45,072 nt of DNA from an uncultured Sutterella sp. GTDB taxonomy: Bacteria; Pseudomonadota; Gammaproteobacteria; Burkholderiales; Burkholderiaceae_F. The notes beneath the pieces are model-generated. The model was not told the origin of the DNA and did no database searches. It saw only the letters and a list, made by a program, of their open reading frames with translations. The translations under genes and the position numbers were made by a program. Location: NCBI GenBank assembly GCA_949282745.1, contig CASDQM010000034.1, forward strand, positions 1 to 45,072, in the 5' to 3' direction. Shown here in pieces: positions 9,632 to 20,368 of the stretch. Position 1 is the first letter of the stretch. Every line of letters begins with the position of its first letter.

Positions 9632-10150
9632 ATGGCTAAGGTTCAAGCTAAAAACGCGGTCGAAGAACTCGACGACGGTCTGCGTGAAAAGATGATCGCG
9701 GTCAACCGCGTCACGAAGGTTGTGAAGGGCGGCCGCATTCTCGCTTTCGCCGCTCTCACGGTTGTTGGCGACGGCGACGGCCGCATCGGCATGGGCACGG
9801 GCAAGTCCCGCGAAGTGCCGCAGTCCGTCTCCAAGGCTATGGAACGCGCCCGTCACACGATGAAGCGCGTCCCGCTCAAGAACGGCACGCTGCATCACGC
9901 CGTTGAAGGCCGTCACGGCTCTTCGCGCGTCATCATGATGCCCGCTCCGGAAGGTACCGGCGTGATCGCTGGCGGCCCGATGCGCGCGGTTTGCGATGCC
10001 GTCGGCATCCGCAACGTCGTTGCCAAGGCCTACGGTTCCACGAACCCCTACAACCTCGTTCGTGCCACCCTCAACGCTCTGAGCAACCTTCGTAGCCCGT
10101 CCGAAATCGCTGCCAAGCGCGGCAAGACGGTCGAAGAACTGCTCGGTTAA
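9632..10150 (+). CDS. rpsE: 30S ribosomal protein S5
   Basis: Small-subunit protein uS5, involved in decoding fidelity and mRNA entry. It has 172 residues with the RNA-binding segment [18 protein letters not shown] and the [19 protein letters not shown] region; the C-terminal domain includes [16 protein letters not shown]. It lies in the conserved spc order between rplR and rpmD. Confidence 0.97.
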   Translation: MAKVQAKNAVEELDDGLREKMIAVNRVTKVVKGGRILAFAALTVVGDGDGRIGMGTGKSREVPQSVSKAMERARHTMKRVPLKNGTLHHAVEGRHGSSRVIMMPAPEGTGVIAGGPMRAVCDAVGIRNVVAKAYGSTNPYNLVRATLNALSNLRSPSEIAAKRGKTVEELLG

Positions 10151-10166
10151 TCAGGAGACCTAAACC

Positions 10167-10349
10167 ATGTCCGACAAGAAGACCGTTAAGGTTACTCTGG
10201 TTAAGAGCCCCATCGGGACGAAGGCGGATCATCGTGCCACGTTGCTCGGCCTGGGCTTGAAGAAGCTCAACCAGAGCCGCGTTCTCGAAGATACCCCTGC
10301 CGTGCGCGGCATGATCACCAAGGTCGCCTATCTCGTGCGCGCCGAATGA
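10167..10349 (+). CDS. rpmD: 50S ribosomal protein L30
   Basis: Small large-subunit protein uL30. It has 60 residues, typical of the short bacterial form, with [20 protein letters not shown]. Position between rpsE and rplO is canonical for the spc operon. Confidence 0.96.
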   Translation: MSDKKTVKVTLVKSPIGTKADHRATLLGLGLKKLNQSRVLEDTPAVRGMITKVAYLVRAE

Positions 10350-10366
10350 TCGAGAGGATTACAGAA

Positions 10367-10801
10367 ATGCGTTTGAATACGATCAAGCCCGCTGAGGGCT
10401 CGAAGCACCCCCGTCACCGCGTTGGCCGCGGTGTCGGCAGCGGCTGGGGCAAGACTGCCGGTCGCGGCCACAAGGGTCAGAAGTCGCGTGCCGGCGGCTT
10501 CCACAAGGTCGGTTTCGAAGGCGGCCAGATGCCGATGTATCGCCGTCTCCCGAAGCGCGGCTTTACCTCGCTCACCCGCAAGTTCTGCGAGGTGGTGCGT
10601 CTTTCCGATTTGGAACGTATCGGTGTTGAAGAGGTCGATCTCAACGTCCTGAAGGAAGTTGGCGTCGTCTCCGAACTCGCCCAGTCCGCCCGCGTCATCC
10701 TTTCGGGTTCGATCACCCGCAAGGTCGTCGTCCGCGGTCTCGGCGTCACCAAGGGCGCCCGCGCCGCGATCGAAGCGGCCGGCGGCTCCGTGGCTGAATA
10801 A
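10367..10801 (+). CDS. rplO: 50S ribosomal protein L15
   Basis: Large-subunit protein uL15, a late-assembly protein. It has 144 residues and opens [20 protein letters not shown]. The glycine- and lysine-rich N-terminal arm ([20 protein letters not shown]) is typical. An ATG at 10346 overlaps rpmD and is less likely; GAGAGGATT fits the ATG at 10367. Confidence 0.96.
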   Translation: MRLNTIKPAEGSKHPRHRVGRGVGSGWGKTAGRGHKGQKSRAGGFHKVGFEGGQMPMYRRLPKRGFTSLTRKFCEVVRLSDLERIGVEEVDLNVLKEVGVVSELAQSARVILSGSITRKVVVRGLGVTKGARAAIEAAGGSVAE

Positions 10802-10825
10802 TTCCAAATTTGAGAGGACACCGAC

Positions 10826-12157
10826 GTGGCGACCAGCTCTAGCTCTAAGCAACAGTCGGGCCTCAGCAAGTACGGCGACCTTAAGGGTCGCCTGATCTTC
10901 CTAGCGCTCGCTCTTGTTGTTTACCGAATCGGGGCACATGTTCCCGTTCCCGGTATCGACCCCGACACCCTCAAGCAGCTCTTCAATGATCAGCAGGGGG
11001 GTATTCTCGGGCTCTTCAACATGTTCTCCGGTGGCGCCTTGTCGCGCTTCTCGGTTTTTGCGCTCGGCATCATGCCCTACATCTCTGCATCGATCATCAT
11101 GCAGATGCTGTCGTACGTGCTGCCGTCGCTTGAAGCATTGCGCAAAGAGGGCGAATCGGGACGTCGCAAGATCACCCAGTACACGCGTTACGGTACGCTG
11201 CTGCTGGGGCTCTTCCAGGGTTTCGGCATCGCCGTCGCTCTGGAAAGCCAACCCGGTTTGGTGTTGGATCCGGGCTTCATGTTCCGGATGACCACCACCA
11301 TTTCGCTTCTCACCGGAACGATGTTCCTCATGTGGCTCGGTGAACAGATCACGGAACGTGGTCTGGGCAACGGGATTTCGATCATCATCTTCGCCGGTAT
11401 CGTGGCCGGTCTGCCGAGCGGTGCCTCTGGTCTCTTCCAGTTGGTTTCCACCGGCGCCATCAGCCCGCTCGCCGCGATTTTCGTGATCGCCATCGTTCTG
11501 GCCGTTACGGCCTTCGTCGTGTTCATCGAACGCGGCCAGCGCCGTATTACCGTCAACTATGCCAAGCGCCAGATTGGCAACAGGATGTATGGCGGGCAGA
11601 GCTCGTATCTGCCGCTCAAGATGAACATGTCGGGTGTGATTCCCCCGATCTTCGCTTCGTCTCTGATCCTGTTCCCGGCAACGCTGGCCGGCTGGTTCAC
11701 CTCCGGCGACTCCACTCGCTGGATCCGTGATCTTGCCGCTTCGTTGTCGCCCGGTCAGCCCCTCTACACTCTGCTGTACGCGGTGCTGATCGTCTTCTTC
11801 GCGTATTTCTACACGGCGTTGGTCTTCAACCCGAAGGAAACCGCGGAGAATCTGAAAAAGGGCGGTGCGTTCATCCCGGGGATCCGCCCGGGGGATCAGA
11901 CGGCTCGCTACATCGACAAGGTGCTTCTGCGCCTCACTTTGGGCGGTGCTGTCTATCTTGTGTTCGTGTGCCTTGTGCCGGAGTTCTTGAACCTTCGCTT
12001 CAACGTCCCCTTCTATTTCGGCGGCACTTCGCTGCTGATTGCGGTGGTCGTGACGATGGACTTCATGAGCCAGGTCCAGGCCTACATGATGACGCATCAG
12101 TATGAAAGTCTTCTTCGGAAGACCAACTTCCGACTGGGCAACGACAAGCGCAAGTAA
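10826..12157 (+). CDS. secY: Protein translocase subunit SecY
   Basis: Central pore subunit of the SecYEG inner-membrane translocon. It has 443 residues and ten predicted membrane spans; the first follows a polar N-terminus (about residues 25-45). Conserved landmarks include [13 protein letters not shown] in TM2 and the cytoplasmic loop [17 protein letters not shown]. The start is GTG at 10826 after TGAGAGGA. It ends the spc block and is followed by a strong terminator. infA, often found next, is absent. Confidence 0.98.
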   Translation: MATSSSSKQQSGLSKYGDLKGRLIFLALALVVYRIGAHVPVPGIDPDTLKQLFNDQQGGILGLFNMFSGGALSRFSVFALGIMPYISASIIMQMLSYVLPSLEALRKEGESGRRKITQYTRYGTLLLGLFQGFGIAVALESQPGLVLDPGFMFRMTTTISLLTGTMFLMWLGEQITERGLGNGISIIIFAGIVAGLPSGASGLFQLVSTGAISPLAAIFVIAIVLAVTAFVVFIERGQRRITVNYAKRQIGNRMYGGQSSYLPLKMNMSGVIPPIFASSLILFPATLAGWFTSGDSTRWIRDLAASLSPGQPLYTLLYAVLIVFFAYFYTALVFNPKETAENLKKGGAFIPGIRPGDQTARYIDKVLLRLTLGGAVYLVFVCLVPEFLNLRFNVPFYFGGTSLLIAVVVTMDFMSQVQAYMMTHQYESLLRKTNFRLGNDKRK

Positions 12158-12234
12158 TTGCCGGTTGTTCCGTCGGCGCCCCGTGGCGACGCTCGCGGGC
12201 CTAGCCTGACGAATCCGGATCCGGATGTGAATGA

Positions 12235-12269
12235 GGGACGCTTCATGCATGTGAAGCGTCCCCATTTTT
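12235..12269 (+). terminator. Intrinsic terminator after secY
   Basis: An 11-bp perfect stem (12235-12245 with 12252-12262) with a 6-nt loop is followed by CATTTTT. It closes the spc block before the promoter of the alpha block. Confidence 0.88.
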
Positions 12270-12320
12270 AGTGGATTTCGGATGATTCGAGCGGGGATTG
12301 CACTACGATCCCGTTTTGAG

Positions 12321-12349
12321 TTGCATTGAGGTTAAAGCTGTTGTATGCT
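12321..12349 (+). promoter_or_regulatory. Promoter for rpmJ and the alpha block
   Basis: TTGCAT (12321-12326) and TATGCT (12344-12349) are spaced by exactly 17 nt. The predicted start is near 12356, giving a leader of about 55 nt. That leader contains a short stem, CGTGCA (12383-12388) with TGCACG (12394-12399), just before the rpmJ ribosome-binding site. Confidence 0.7.
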
Positions 12350-12410
12350 TTAGCCCTTTCCGCCATGTGGGCATTGTTTTTCCGTGCAGCATTTGCACGT
12401 GGAGATGAGA

Positions 12411-12524
12411 ATGAAGGTTAACGCTTCGGTCAAAAAAATGTGCCGCAAGTGCAAGATCATTAAGCGCAAAGGCGTCGTTCGTGTGATCTGCGCTGATCCG
12501 CGTCACAAGCAGCGTCAAGGCTAA
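12411..12524 (+). CDS. rpmJ: 50S ribosomal protein L36
   Basis: Smallest large-subunit protein bL36. It has 37 residues, opening [20 protein letters not shown]. Cys11, Cys14, Cys27 and His32 form the usual zinc site, so this is the zinc-containing version. GGAGATGAGA precedes the ATG at 12411. It is the first gene of the alpha block, with rpsM 12 nt downstream. Confidence 0.96.
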   Translation: MKVNASVKKMCRKCKIIKRKGVVRVICADPRHKQRQG

Positions 12525-12536
12525 AGAGGTAACAGA

Positions 12537-12902
12537 ATGGCTCGTATCGCCGGTATTAACATTCCGCCGCATCAGCACGCCGAAATCGGTCTGACCGCCA
12601 TCTATGGCATCGGCCGTCCTCGTGCGCGCACGATTCTCGATTCCTGCGGCATCGAATATTCCAAGAAGATCAAGGATCTTTCCGACGCCGAACTCGAACG
12701 CATCCGCGATGCCGTTTCGAAGATCACGGTCGAAGGCGACCTGCGTCGTGAAATCCAGTTGTCGATCAAGCGTTTGATCGACCTCGGCACCTATCGTGGC
12801 ATGCGTCACCGCAAGGGTCTCCCCTGCCGCGGTCAGCGCACTCGCACCAACGCCCGTACCCGCAAGGGCCCGCGCAAGGTCGGTGTCACGCTCAAGAAGT
12901 AA
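12537..12902 (+). CDS. rpsM: 30S ribosomal protein S13
   Basis: Small-subunit protein uS13 of the 30S head, contacting L5 and P-site tRNA. It has 121 residues with [17 protein letters not shown] at the start. The C-terminal [17 protein letters not shown] tail is the conserved basic extension. rpsK follows after 12 nt. Confidence 0.97.
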   Translation: MARIAGINIPPHQHAEIGLTAIYGIGRPRARTILDSCGIEYSKKIKDLSDAELERIRDAVSKITVEGDLRREIQLSIKRLIDLGTYRGMRHRKGLPCRGQRTRTNARTRKGPRKVGVTLKK

Positions 12903-12914
12903 CAAAGGATAACT

Positions 12915-13322
12915 ATGGCTGGCAATAATTCCAAGCAGGCTGCTGCGCAGCGTGCTCGTAAGAAGGTCAAGAAGGTCGTGACGGAAGGCATCGCCCACGT
13001 TCACGCTTCCTTCAACAACACGATCATCACGATCACCGACCGCCAGGGCAACGCGATTGCCGCGTCGTCTTCCGGCGCTCAGGGTTTCAAGGGCTCGCGC
13101 AAGTCCACGCCGTTTGCGGCTCAGGTTGCCGCCGACGTCGCTGGCAAGCAGGCCCAGGAATACGGTCTCAAAAGCGTTGAAGTCCGTATTTGGGGCCCCG
13201 GTCCCGGCCGCGAATCGTCCGTCCGCGCTCTGAATGCCCTCGGCATTCGCGTGACGTCGATTCAGGATGTGACGCCGATCCCCCACAACGGTGTGCGTCC
13301 CTCCAAGCGTCGCCGCGTCTAA
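12915..13322 (+). CDS. rpsK: 30S ribosomal protein S11
   Basis: Small-subunit platform protein uS11. It has 135 residues. The segments [20 protein letters not shown] and the C-terminal [16 protein letters not shown] are conserved. A 103-nt gap with two potential stem-loops separates it from rpsD. Confidence 0.97.
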   Translation: MAGNNSKQAAAQRARKKVKKVVTEGIAHVHASFNNTIITITDRQGNAIAASSSGAQGFKGSRKSTPFAAQVAADVAGKQAQEYGLKSVEVRIWGPGPGRESSVRALNALGIRVTSIQDVTPIPHNGVRPSKRRRV

Positions 13323-13354
13323 TCACAAGTTCAAGAATTTCTGTTGTATCCCGT

Positions 13355-13404
13355 GTCCACTTGCATAACTGAGGCACGTGGACTGAATGTAGGCGATACC
13401 TACA
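13355..13404 (+). promoter_or_regulatory. Two potential stem-loops upstream of rpsD
   Basis: GTCCAC (13355-13360) can pair with GTGGAC (13378-13383), and TGTAGG (13388-13393) pairs with CCTACA (13399-13404) around a 5-nt loop. They lie 22-71 nt before the rpsD start. This could be an S4 feedback site, but that is inference; the E. coli S4 site lies before rpsM. Confidence 0.35.
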
Positions 13405-13425
13405 GGATAAGAGAGGCATTTTTAA

Positions 13426-14052
13426 ATGGCACGATATCTCGGTCCTAAGCTCAAGCTTTCGCGTCGCGAAGGTGTTGATCTTAATTTGAAGAGCGCCCGT
13501 CGTTCGTTTGAATCCAAAGTCAAGGACGTCGGTTCCAAGCCGGGCCAGCACGGTAAGATTTCCGGAGCCCGCATGTCCGACTACGGCAACCAGATGCGCG
13601 AAACGCAGAAGGCCAAGCGTCTGTACGGTGTGCTCGAACGTCAGTTCCGCCGCTATTTTGCGGAAGCTTCCCGCCGTCGTGGCAACACCGGCGAGACGCT
13701 CTTTCAGCTCCTTGAGAGCCGCCTTGACAACGTCGTCTACCGCATGGGCTTCGGTTCGACCCGCGCGGAAGCCCGTCAGCTTGTCAGCCACGGCGCCATC
13801 CTCGTCAACGGCAAGAAGGTGAACATTCCTTCTTACAGCGTCAAGGCCGGTGACGTCATCTCCGTGCGCGAAAAGGCCCAGAAGCAGGCTCGTATCATCG
13901 AAGCGCTCGACCTCGCTCAGCAGAACGGTTTCCCGGGCTGGGTCTCGGTCGACGCCAAGAAGTTCGAAGGTACGTTCAAGAACGTTCCCGCTCGTGATGA
14001 AGTGGCTCACGAAATCAACGAAGCCCTCATCATCGAACGTTATTCCCGCTAA
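13426..14052 (+). CDS. rpsD: 30S ribosomal protein S4
   Basis: Small-subunit primary assembly protein uS4, also a transcription antitermination factor and autogenous repressor in E. coli. It has 208 residues and opens [16 protein letters not shown]. The S4 RNA-binding domain covers about residues 97-160 ([20 protein letters not shown]). The N-terminus lacks the four-cysteine zinc site, so this is the zinc-free type. A terminator follows at 14117. Confidence 0.97.
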   Translation: MARYLGPKLKLSRREGVDLNLKSARRSFESKVKDVGSKPGQHGKISGARMSDYGNQMRETQKAKRLYGVLERQFRRYFAEASRRRGNTGETLFQLLESRLDNVVYRMGFGSTRAEARQLVSHGAILVNGKKVNIPSYSVKAGDVISVREKAQKQARIIEALDLAQQNGFPGWVSVDAKKFEGTFKNVPARDEVAHEINEALIIERYSR

Positions 14053-14116
14053 TAGGGTCGCCCACAAGTCCCGTCGTCCGGCGTGTAGTGCGCGCCGGGC
14101 GGCGAATGCGGAAAAG

Positions 14117-14150
14117 AAAAATGCGGTTCCCGTGCGGGGGCCGCATTTTT
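14117..14150 (+). terminator. Intrinsic terminator between rpsD and rpoA
   Basis: AAAAATGCGG (14117-14126) pairs with CCGCATTTTT (14141-14150), and the loop holds a further CCCG/CGGG pairing. The T run makes it terminator-like, possibly in both directions. It would uncouple rpoA from the ribosomal-protein genes. A weaker stem, CCGGCG (14078-14083) with CGCCGG (14093-14098), precedes it. Confidence 0.75.
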
Positions 14151-14206
14151 GCTCTTTGCGAATCCAGAAGAAAGCCCGTTTTTCTTCCGGGTTTGCCCCG
14201 AGGGCT

Positions 14207-14255
14207 TACAATCCGGATGTGCGGTTTTTCGGTCCCGCCTCGTCAACGACCGAAA
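14207..14255 (+). promoter_or_regulatory. Possible rpoA promoter -10 and leader stem
   Basis: A TACAAT -10-like hexamer lies at 14207-14212, without a good -35. Downstream, TTTCGGTC (14227-14234) pairs perfectly with GACCGAAA (14248-14255). The -10 type matches other candidate promoters in this window. Direct transcription-start data are lacking. Confidence 0.4.
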
Positions 14256-14313
14256 TCACCCTAACAGCCTTATCGGTGTAACGAGCCGAGGGTATTGCAA
14301 TAGGAATTTCAAC

Positions 14314-15315
14314 ATGGCTAATACTGCCCTTCTGAAGCCCACCTCGGTGGAAGTCGAAGTCGATCCGACCAACCCGAACCGCGCGGTCGTCACGCTCGAA
14401 CCGTTCGAACGCGGCTACGGTCACACGCTCGGGAATGCTCTGCGCCGCATCCTGCTGAGCTCCATGATCGGTTATGCGCCCACCGAAGCGCAGATCACGG
14501 GTGTCGTTCACGAATACTCGCAGATCGACGGTGTGCTCGAAGACGTTGTGGACATCCTGCTCAACCTCAAGGGCGTGGTGTTCAAGCTTGAAGGCCGTGA
14601 CGACGTCACGCTCACGTTGCGCAAGGAAGGCGACGGTGTCGTCACCGCCGCGGACTTTGAACTCCCGCACGACGTTTCGATCGTCAATCCCGACCACGTC
14701 ATCGCCCATCTTTCGGGCGGTCGCCTTGAAATGCAGATCAAGGTCGAAAAGGGCCGCGGCTACCAGCCCGGCGACGTTCGCGCCTTCCACGACGACTACT
14801 CGAAGAACGTGATCGGCCGCATCATCATGGATGCCTCCTTCTCGCCGATCTCGCGCGTTTCCTATCAGGTTCTCGCCGCCCGTGTCGCTCAGCGCACAGA
14901 CCTCGACAAGCTCGAACTCACGATCGAAACGAACGGCGCCGTGACGCCTGAAGATGCGCTTCGCGATGCCGTGCGCATTCTGCAGGATCAGCTCTCCGTC
15001 TTCGGTTCCATCGTCGGTGAAGCCACCGCGGACGAAGTCGAAGAGGAAGAGGAAGACACCACGCCTCCGCTCGATCCGATCCTCCTGCGTCCGGTCGACG
15101 ACCTCGAACTGACGGTCCGTTCCGCCAACTGCCTCAAGGCCGAAAACATCTACTACATCGGCGACTTGATCCAGCGCACGGAAAACGAACTGCTCAAGAC
15201 CCCGAACCTCGGCCGCAAGTCCCTGAACGAAATCAAGGAAGTGCTCGCCGCGCACGGTCTTACGCTCGGTTCCCGTCTCGAAAATTGGCCGCCCGCCAAT
15301 CTCGATCACATCTAA
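14314..15315 (+). CDS. rpoA: DNA-directed RNA polymerase subunit alpha
   Basis: Alpha subunit, which scaffolds RNA polymerase assembly and binds promoter UP elements and activators. It has 333 residues. The N-terminal dimerisation domain (about 1-235) includes [18 protein letters not shown]. An acidic linker (VEEEEEDTT) leads to a C-terminal helix-hairpin domain with [16 protein letters not shown] and [13 protein letters not shown] 14314 follows AGGAAT; longer frames run into non-coding leader. It is followed by a terminator and hslR rather than rplQ. Confidence 0.98.
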   Translation: MANTALLKPTSVEVEVDPTNPNRAVVTLEPFERGYGHTLGNALRRILLSSMIGYAPTEAQITGVVHEYSQIDGVLEDVVDILLNLKGVVFKLEGRDDVTLTLRKEGDGVVTAADFELPHDVSIVNPDHVIAHLSGGRLEMQIKVEKGRGYQPGDVRAFHDDYSKNVIGRIIMDASFSPISRVSYQVLAARVAQRTDLDKLELTIETNGAVTPEDALRDAVRILQDQLSVFGSIVGEATADEVEEEEEDTTPPLDPILLRPVDDLELTVRSANCLKAENIYYIGDLIQRTENELLKTPNLGRKSLNEIKEVLAAHGLTLGSRLENWPPANLDHI

Positions 15316-15330
15316 TCGACGCGATCACGC

Positions 15331-15370
15331 AAAGGCGTTGAGCTCCCCCGGGGGCTCGCGCCTTTTCTTT
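15331..15370 (+). terminator. Intrinsic terminator after rpoA
   Basis: AAAGGCG (15331-15337) pairs with CGCCTTT (15359-15365), enclosing a second stem AGCTCCCC/GGGGGCT (15341-15356). TTTTCTTT follows. The end lies only 17 nt before the hslR GTG start. Confidence 0.8.
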
Positions 15371-15387
15371 CGTTTGGGAGAAGCAAG

Positions 15388-15774
15388 GTGGAGGAACTCC
15401 GCATCGACAAGTGGCTGTGGGCGGCCCGTTTCTTCAAGACCCGCTCCATCGCCCAGGAGGAGGTTTCGCTCGGACGCGTGCTCCTCAACGGACAGCGCGC
15501 GAAACCCTCGCGCGACGTCAAGCCCGGCGACCGACTTGAGATTCACCGCTCGGGCGAGGTCTTTCACGTCTACGTGGAGGCGCTCTCGAACCAGCGCGGT
15601 CCCGCCGAGGCCGCTCAGAAGCTCTATCGCGAGACGCCCGAAAGCCTCGCCGCGCGCATGGAAGCGAAGGAGCGCCGCAAGGTCGCCTTCGAGCCCGCCG
15701 ACGCGATTCGTCAGGGCCGTCCCACGAAGCGCGAGGGACGCAAGCTTCGCGCCTGGCAGGATCAATGGAATTGA
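15388..15774 (+). CDS. hslR: Ribosome-associated heat shock protein Hsp15
   Basis: S4-domain RNA-binding protein that, in E. coli, binds free 50S subunits carrying a stalled nascent chain and helps recycle them. It has 128 residues. The S4 domain covers about residues 3-65, opening LRIDKWLWAARFFKTRS, with GRVLLNGQRAKPSRDVKPGD. The C-terminal part is basic. The start is GTG at 15388, after GGGAGAAG. GAG is used far more for Glu than in the ribosomal genes upstream, consistent with lower expression. It occupies the place where rplQ normally lies. Confidence 0.92.
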   Translation: MEELRIDKWLWAARFFKTRSIAQEEVSLGRVLLNGQRAKPSRDVKPGDRLEIHRSGEVFHVYVEALSNQRGPAEAAQKLYRETPESLAARMEAKERRKVAFEPADAIRQGRPTKREGRKLRAWQDQWN

Positions 15775-15799
15775 TTGCGGCTGCCGAAGCCCCATACGC

Positions 15800-15831
15800 A
15801 AACACCCCGCCGAAAATCGACGGGGTGTTTT
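15800..15831. terminator. Bidirectional terminator between hslR and hemB
   Basis: AAACACCCCG (15800-15809) pairs with CGGGGTGTTT (15821-15830), with T runs on both strands. It serves the convergent genes hslR (+) and hemB (-). Confidence 0.82.
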
Positions 15832-15849
15832 GCCGTGAGGCTCTGTCGG

Positions 15850-17530
<1,681 letters not shown>

Positions 17531-17598
17531 GATGGCATCCGTGGAAGGAGGTCTGCAAAAAGGGAGGCGGCAGCGTGCCGCGTCCCGCGGAGTCCGAC

Positions 17599-17607
17599 AT
17601 TGTAGCA
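17599..17607 (-). promoter_or_regulatory. Extended -10 promoter element for ysxC-hemB
   Basis: TGCTACAAT reads on the minus strand and matches the extended -10 form TGnTAnAAT. No -35 is recognisable 17 nt upstream. Predicted transcript start is near 17592, about 62 nt before the chosen ysxC start. The same 9-mer precedes queC. Confidence 0.5.
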
Positions 17608-17642
17608 AGGCGCCCGCAGGCGCCCCGCCGCAACAGTACGAT

Positions 17643-17666
17643 AACGTTGCGCGCTTAACGCAACGT
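17643..17666. repeat. Inverted repeat downstream of guaC
   Basis: ACGTTGCG (17644-17651) pairs perfectly with CGCAACGT (17659-17666) around a 7-nt loop. No T run follows on either strand, so it is a weak terminator candidate or a 3'-end stabilising stem for guaC. Confidence 0.5.
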
Positions 17667-17686
17667 GACCGGGGATCGGAAGGAAA

Positions 17687-18727
17687 TCAGCTCTTGCCGA
17701 ACACTTCGTTGATCTGCATGGAGACGCGAACGAAGGTCGTGCGCATCGTCAGCTCCTTGAGACGACGGGCCCCCACGTAGGTGCAGGCCGAGCGCACGCC
17801 CCCGAGAATGTCCTGCACCGTGTTCTCCACGGGGCCGCGTTCGGGAAGCAGGACGCTCTTCCCTTCGGCGGCGCGGTACTTCGCGACGCCGCCCGAATAC
17901 TTGTCCATCGCGTCCTTGGAGCTCATGCCGTAGAAGCGGCGGTAGACCTTGCCGTCGAGTTCCACGCGCTCGCCACCTGCCTCGTCGTGGCCGGCGAACA
18001 TGCCGCCGAGCATGACGAAGTCGGCGCCGCCGCCGAAGGCCTTGGCGATGTCGCCCGGGACCGTGCAGCCGCCGTCCGCGCAGATGCGCCCGCCGAGACC
18101 GTGCGCCGCGTCGGCGCACTCGATGATGGCCGAGAGCTGCGGATAGCCCACGCCCGTCATCTTGCGGGTGGTGCAGACCGAACCCGGTCCGATGCCGACC
18201 TTGACGATGTCGGCGCCCGAGAGCAGAAGCTCTTCGGTCATGTCGCCCGTGACGACGTTGCCGGCCATGATGACGAGGTCGGGGAAGGTGTCGCGGACCT
18301 TCTTGACGAATGAGACGAAGGCTTCGGTATAGCCGTTGGCGACGTCGATGCAGACAAATGAGACGGCGTTCCCCGAGAGGCGCATGACTTCGCGGAACTT
18401 TTCCCAGTCGCCGTCGCCGATCCCGAGGGAATAGAAGGCGGAGGACTTCGTTTCGAGCTTCGAGAAGAAGTCGACGTACTCCTCGACCGAATAGTGCTTG
18501 TGCAGCGCCGTGGAGAGACCGTGCTCGGCGAGCGCGCGCGCCATGGCGAAGGTGCCCGTCGTGTCCATGTTGGCCGCGATGATCGGAATCGCATGATAGG
18601 GCGTGCTCGTGTGAAGGAACTTGAAGGAACGGGTGATGTCCACTTCGGAGCGGCTCGTGAGGGTGGATCGCTTCGGACGGATCAGGACGTCCTTGAAGTC
18701 GAGACGGACGGTATTCTCAATGTGCAT
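17687..18727 (-). CDS. guaC: GMP reductase
   Basis: NADPH-dependent conversion of GMP to IMP, which recycles guanine nucleotides into the shared purine pool. It has 346 residues, matching the E. coli-type enzyme (347). The TIM-barrel active loop [20 protein letters not shown] holds the catalytic Cys185; no CBS domains are present, separating it from IMP dehydrogenase. The ATG at 18727 follows TAGGAACC. An AGTGT/ACACT inverted pair (18744-18757) sits just upstream, within a possible promoter region. It is a single-gene unit behind the lysA terminator. Confidence 0.94.
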   Translation of the reverse strand: MHIENTVRLDFKDVLIRPKRSTLTSRSEVDITRSFKFLHTSTPYHAIPIIAANMDTTGTFAMARALAEHGLSTALHKHYSVEEYVDFFSKLETKSSAFYSLGIGDGDWEKFREVMRLSGNAVSFVCIDVANGYTEAFVSFVKKVRDTFPDLVIMAGNVVTGDMTEELLLSGADIVKVGIGPGSVCTTRKMTGVGYPQLSAIIECADAAHGLGGRICADGGCTVPGDIAKAFGGGADFVMLGGMFAGHDEAGGERVELDGKVYRRFYGMSSKDAMDKYSGGVAKYRAAEGKSVLLPERGPVENTVQDILGGVRSACTYVGARRLKELTMRTTFVRVSMQINEVFGKS

Positions 18728-18806
18728 GGTTCCTACCTTTGGCAGTGTGCGTACACTTCGACTAAAACGCGTGAAAACGCAGGTGTGAAGTGAAGATGAC
18801 AAACAC

Positions 18807-18845
18807 AAAAAACGCCGGATGCGGGCGCTTCCCGCATTCGGCGTG
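18807..18845 (-). terminator. Intrinsic terminator of lysA
   Basis: On the minus strand, ACGCCGAATGCGGG pairs with CCCGCATCCGGCGT (18831-18844 with 18811-18824 region, one G-T pair) and is followed by TTTTTTGTG. It separates lysA from guaC. Confidence 0.85.
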
Positions 18846-18919
18846 GAATGATTGTAGAAGACCCCGCCCGCCTGTGCAAGCGGTGCGGTCTCCTTTGTTG
18901 TTTCGATTTTCGGGAGCCG

Positions 18920-20203
18920 TCAGAGGGCGACTTCGCCGCGCGTGAAGTCCTGCCAGGACTGCGGAATCCGCAGCATTCGGACCTGCTCGCCGTCGACGAG
19001 ATACTCCATCGGGAGCGCCCGGCTGTTGTAGTTGCTCGCCATGCTCGCGCCGTAGGCGCCCGCGTCGAGGATCGCCAGAAAGTCGCCTTCGTGCACGGCG
19101 AGCTCGCGGTTCTTCCCGAGGACGTCGGTGGATTCGCACACGGGGCCCACCACGTCCATGAGACGCGGCGCTTCGGCGCGCTCCGTGACGGGTTCGATTG
19201 CCATCCAAGCGTCGTAGAGGGCGGGGCGGATGAGGTCCGTCATGGCCGCGTCGACGATGCAGAAGGTTTTGGTCGGTCCCGTCTTGATGTATTCGACCCG
19301 GGTGAGCAGGACGCCGGCGTTGCCGACGATGCTTCGGCCCGGTTCGGCAAGGAGCGTCAGATCGGAGAGGTTTCGGGCGTTCATGCGCGCGCGGACCTCC
19401 TCGACGAGCTTCGCGGGTTCGGGCGGACGGTCCCGCGCTGTGTAAACGATGCCGAGGCCCCCGCCGATGTCGAGATGCGTGAGGCGGATGCCTTCGCTTC
19501 GCAGAAGCTCGACCATGTCGAGGAGCTTGTCGACCGATTCGGTATAGGGCCCGACCGTCGTGATCTGACTGCCGATGTGGCAGTCGATGCCGACGGGCTC
19601 GAGCCAGGGGTGCTCGTGTGCGAGGCGGTAGAGGCGAGGCACGTCGCGCATGGGAATGCCGAACTTGTTGTTGAGGAGCCCCGTGGAGATGTAGGGGTGG
19701 GTGTTCGGATTGACATTCGGGTTGCAGCGAAGGCTGATGCGCGCGGGCCGGCGCAGGCGCTCCGTCACCCGCATGAGGCGCAGCAGTTCGCTTTCGGACT
19801 CGACGTTGATCGAGTAGAGCGAAAGGTCCACGGCGCGTTCGAGCTCGCGCTCGGACTTGCCCACGCCCGAAAAAACGATTTTCTTCGGATCGGCCCCAGC
19901 GCGCAGGGCGCGCTCCACCTCGCCGATGCTGACGGTGTCGAAACCCGCGCCGAGCCGGGCGAGCAGCGTCAGGATGCCGCGCGTCGGATTCGCCTTCACG
20001 GCGTAGCACACCAGATGGGGATGACCGGAAAAACCGCGCTCCCAGGCGGCGAAGTTCTCTTCGATTTGCCGGCGGGAATACACGTAGGCGGGGCCTTCGA
20101 GACGCTCGGCCAGATCGGCGAGGTTGACGTCTTCGCAGTGAAGCGTGCTGCCGATGCGCGAAAAGGCGGGTCTCGGACCGTTCGCAGGTGACAAGAGAGG
20201 CAT
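18920..20203 (-). CDS. lysA: Diaminopimelate decarboxylase
   Basis: PLP enzyme that decarboxylates meso-diaminopimelate to L-lysine, the last lysine step. It has 427 residues. The PLP lysine is Lys70 in CYAVKANPTRGIL. The HIGSQ motif, the glycine-rich phosphate loop LDIGGGLGIVYT and the active-site cysteine in GPVCESTDVLG are visible. ATG at 20203; the Shine-Dalgarno is poor. lptM lies 48 nt upstream on the same strand, the usual lptM-lysA pair; dapF does not follow here. Confidence 0.95.
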   Translation of the reverse strand: MPLLSPANGPRPAFSRIGSTLHCEDVNLADLAERLEGPAYVYSRRQIEENFAAWERGFSGHPHLVCYAVKANPTRGILTLLARLGAGFDTVSIGEVERALRAGADPKKIVFSGVGKSERELERAVDLSLYSINVESESELLRLMRVTERLRRPARISLRCNPNVNPNTHPYISTGLLNNKFGIPMRDVPRLYRLAHEHPWLEPVGIDCHIGSQITTVGPYTESVDKLLDMVELLRSEGIRLTHLDIGGGLGIVYTARDRPPEPAKLVEEVRARMNARNLSDLTLLAEPGRSIVGNAGVLLTRVEYIKTGPTKTFCIVDAAMTDLIRPALYDAWMAIEPVTERAEAPRLMDVVGPVCESTDVLGKNRELAVHEGDFLAILDAGAYGASMASNYNSRALPMEYLVDGEQVRMLRIPQSWQDFTRGEVAL

Positions 20204-20251
20204 GGTGAGGAATGACGGGGAAAGGACGGCGCTACAATGCGCACGAGGGAC

Positions 20252-20368
20252 TCAGCGGGTTTGTCCGGCGGGATTCTCGGGCAGATAGAGGTCTCCCTTG
20301 AGACCGCAGCCCGAAAGGGCCGCGCCGAACGCGCAGGAGAGTATCAGGACCAGAAGGGTTCGTTTCAT
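20252..20368 (-). CDS. lptM: Small LPS-assembly lipoprotein LptM (YifL)
   Basis: Tiny outer-membrane lipoprotein that, in E. coli, binds the LptD-LptE translocon and helps its oxidative maturation. It has 38 residues: a signal peptide, lipobox LSGC with Cys21, then the family signature CGLKGDLYLP. The tail is short, ENPAGQTR. Its position directly upstream of lysA is the conserved arrangement. Its start codon overlaps the cyaY start on the other strand. Confidence 0.88.
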   Translation of the reverse strand: MKRTLLVLILSCAFGAALSGCGLKGDLYLPENPAGQTR

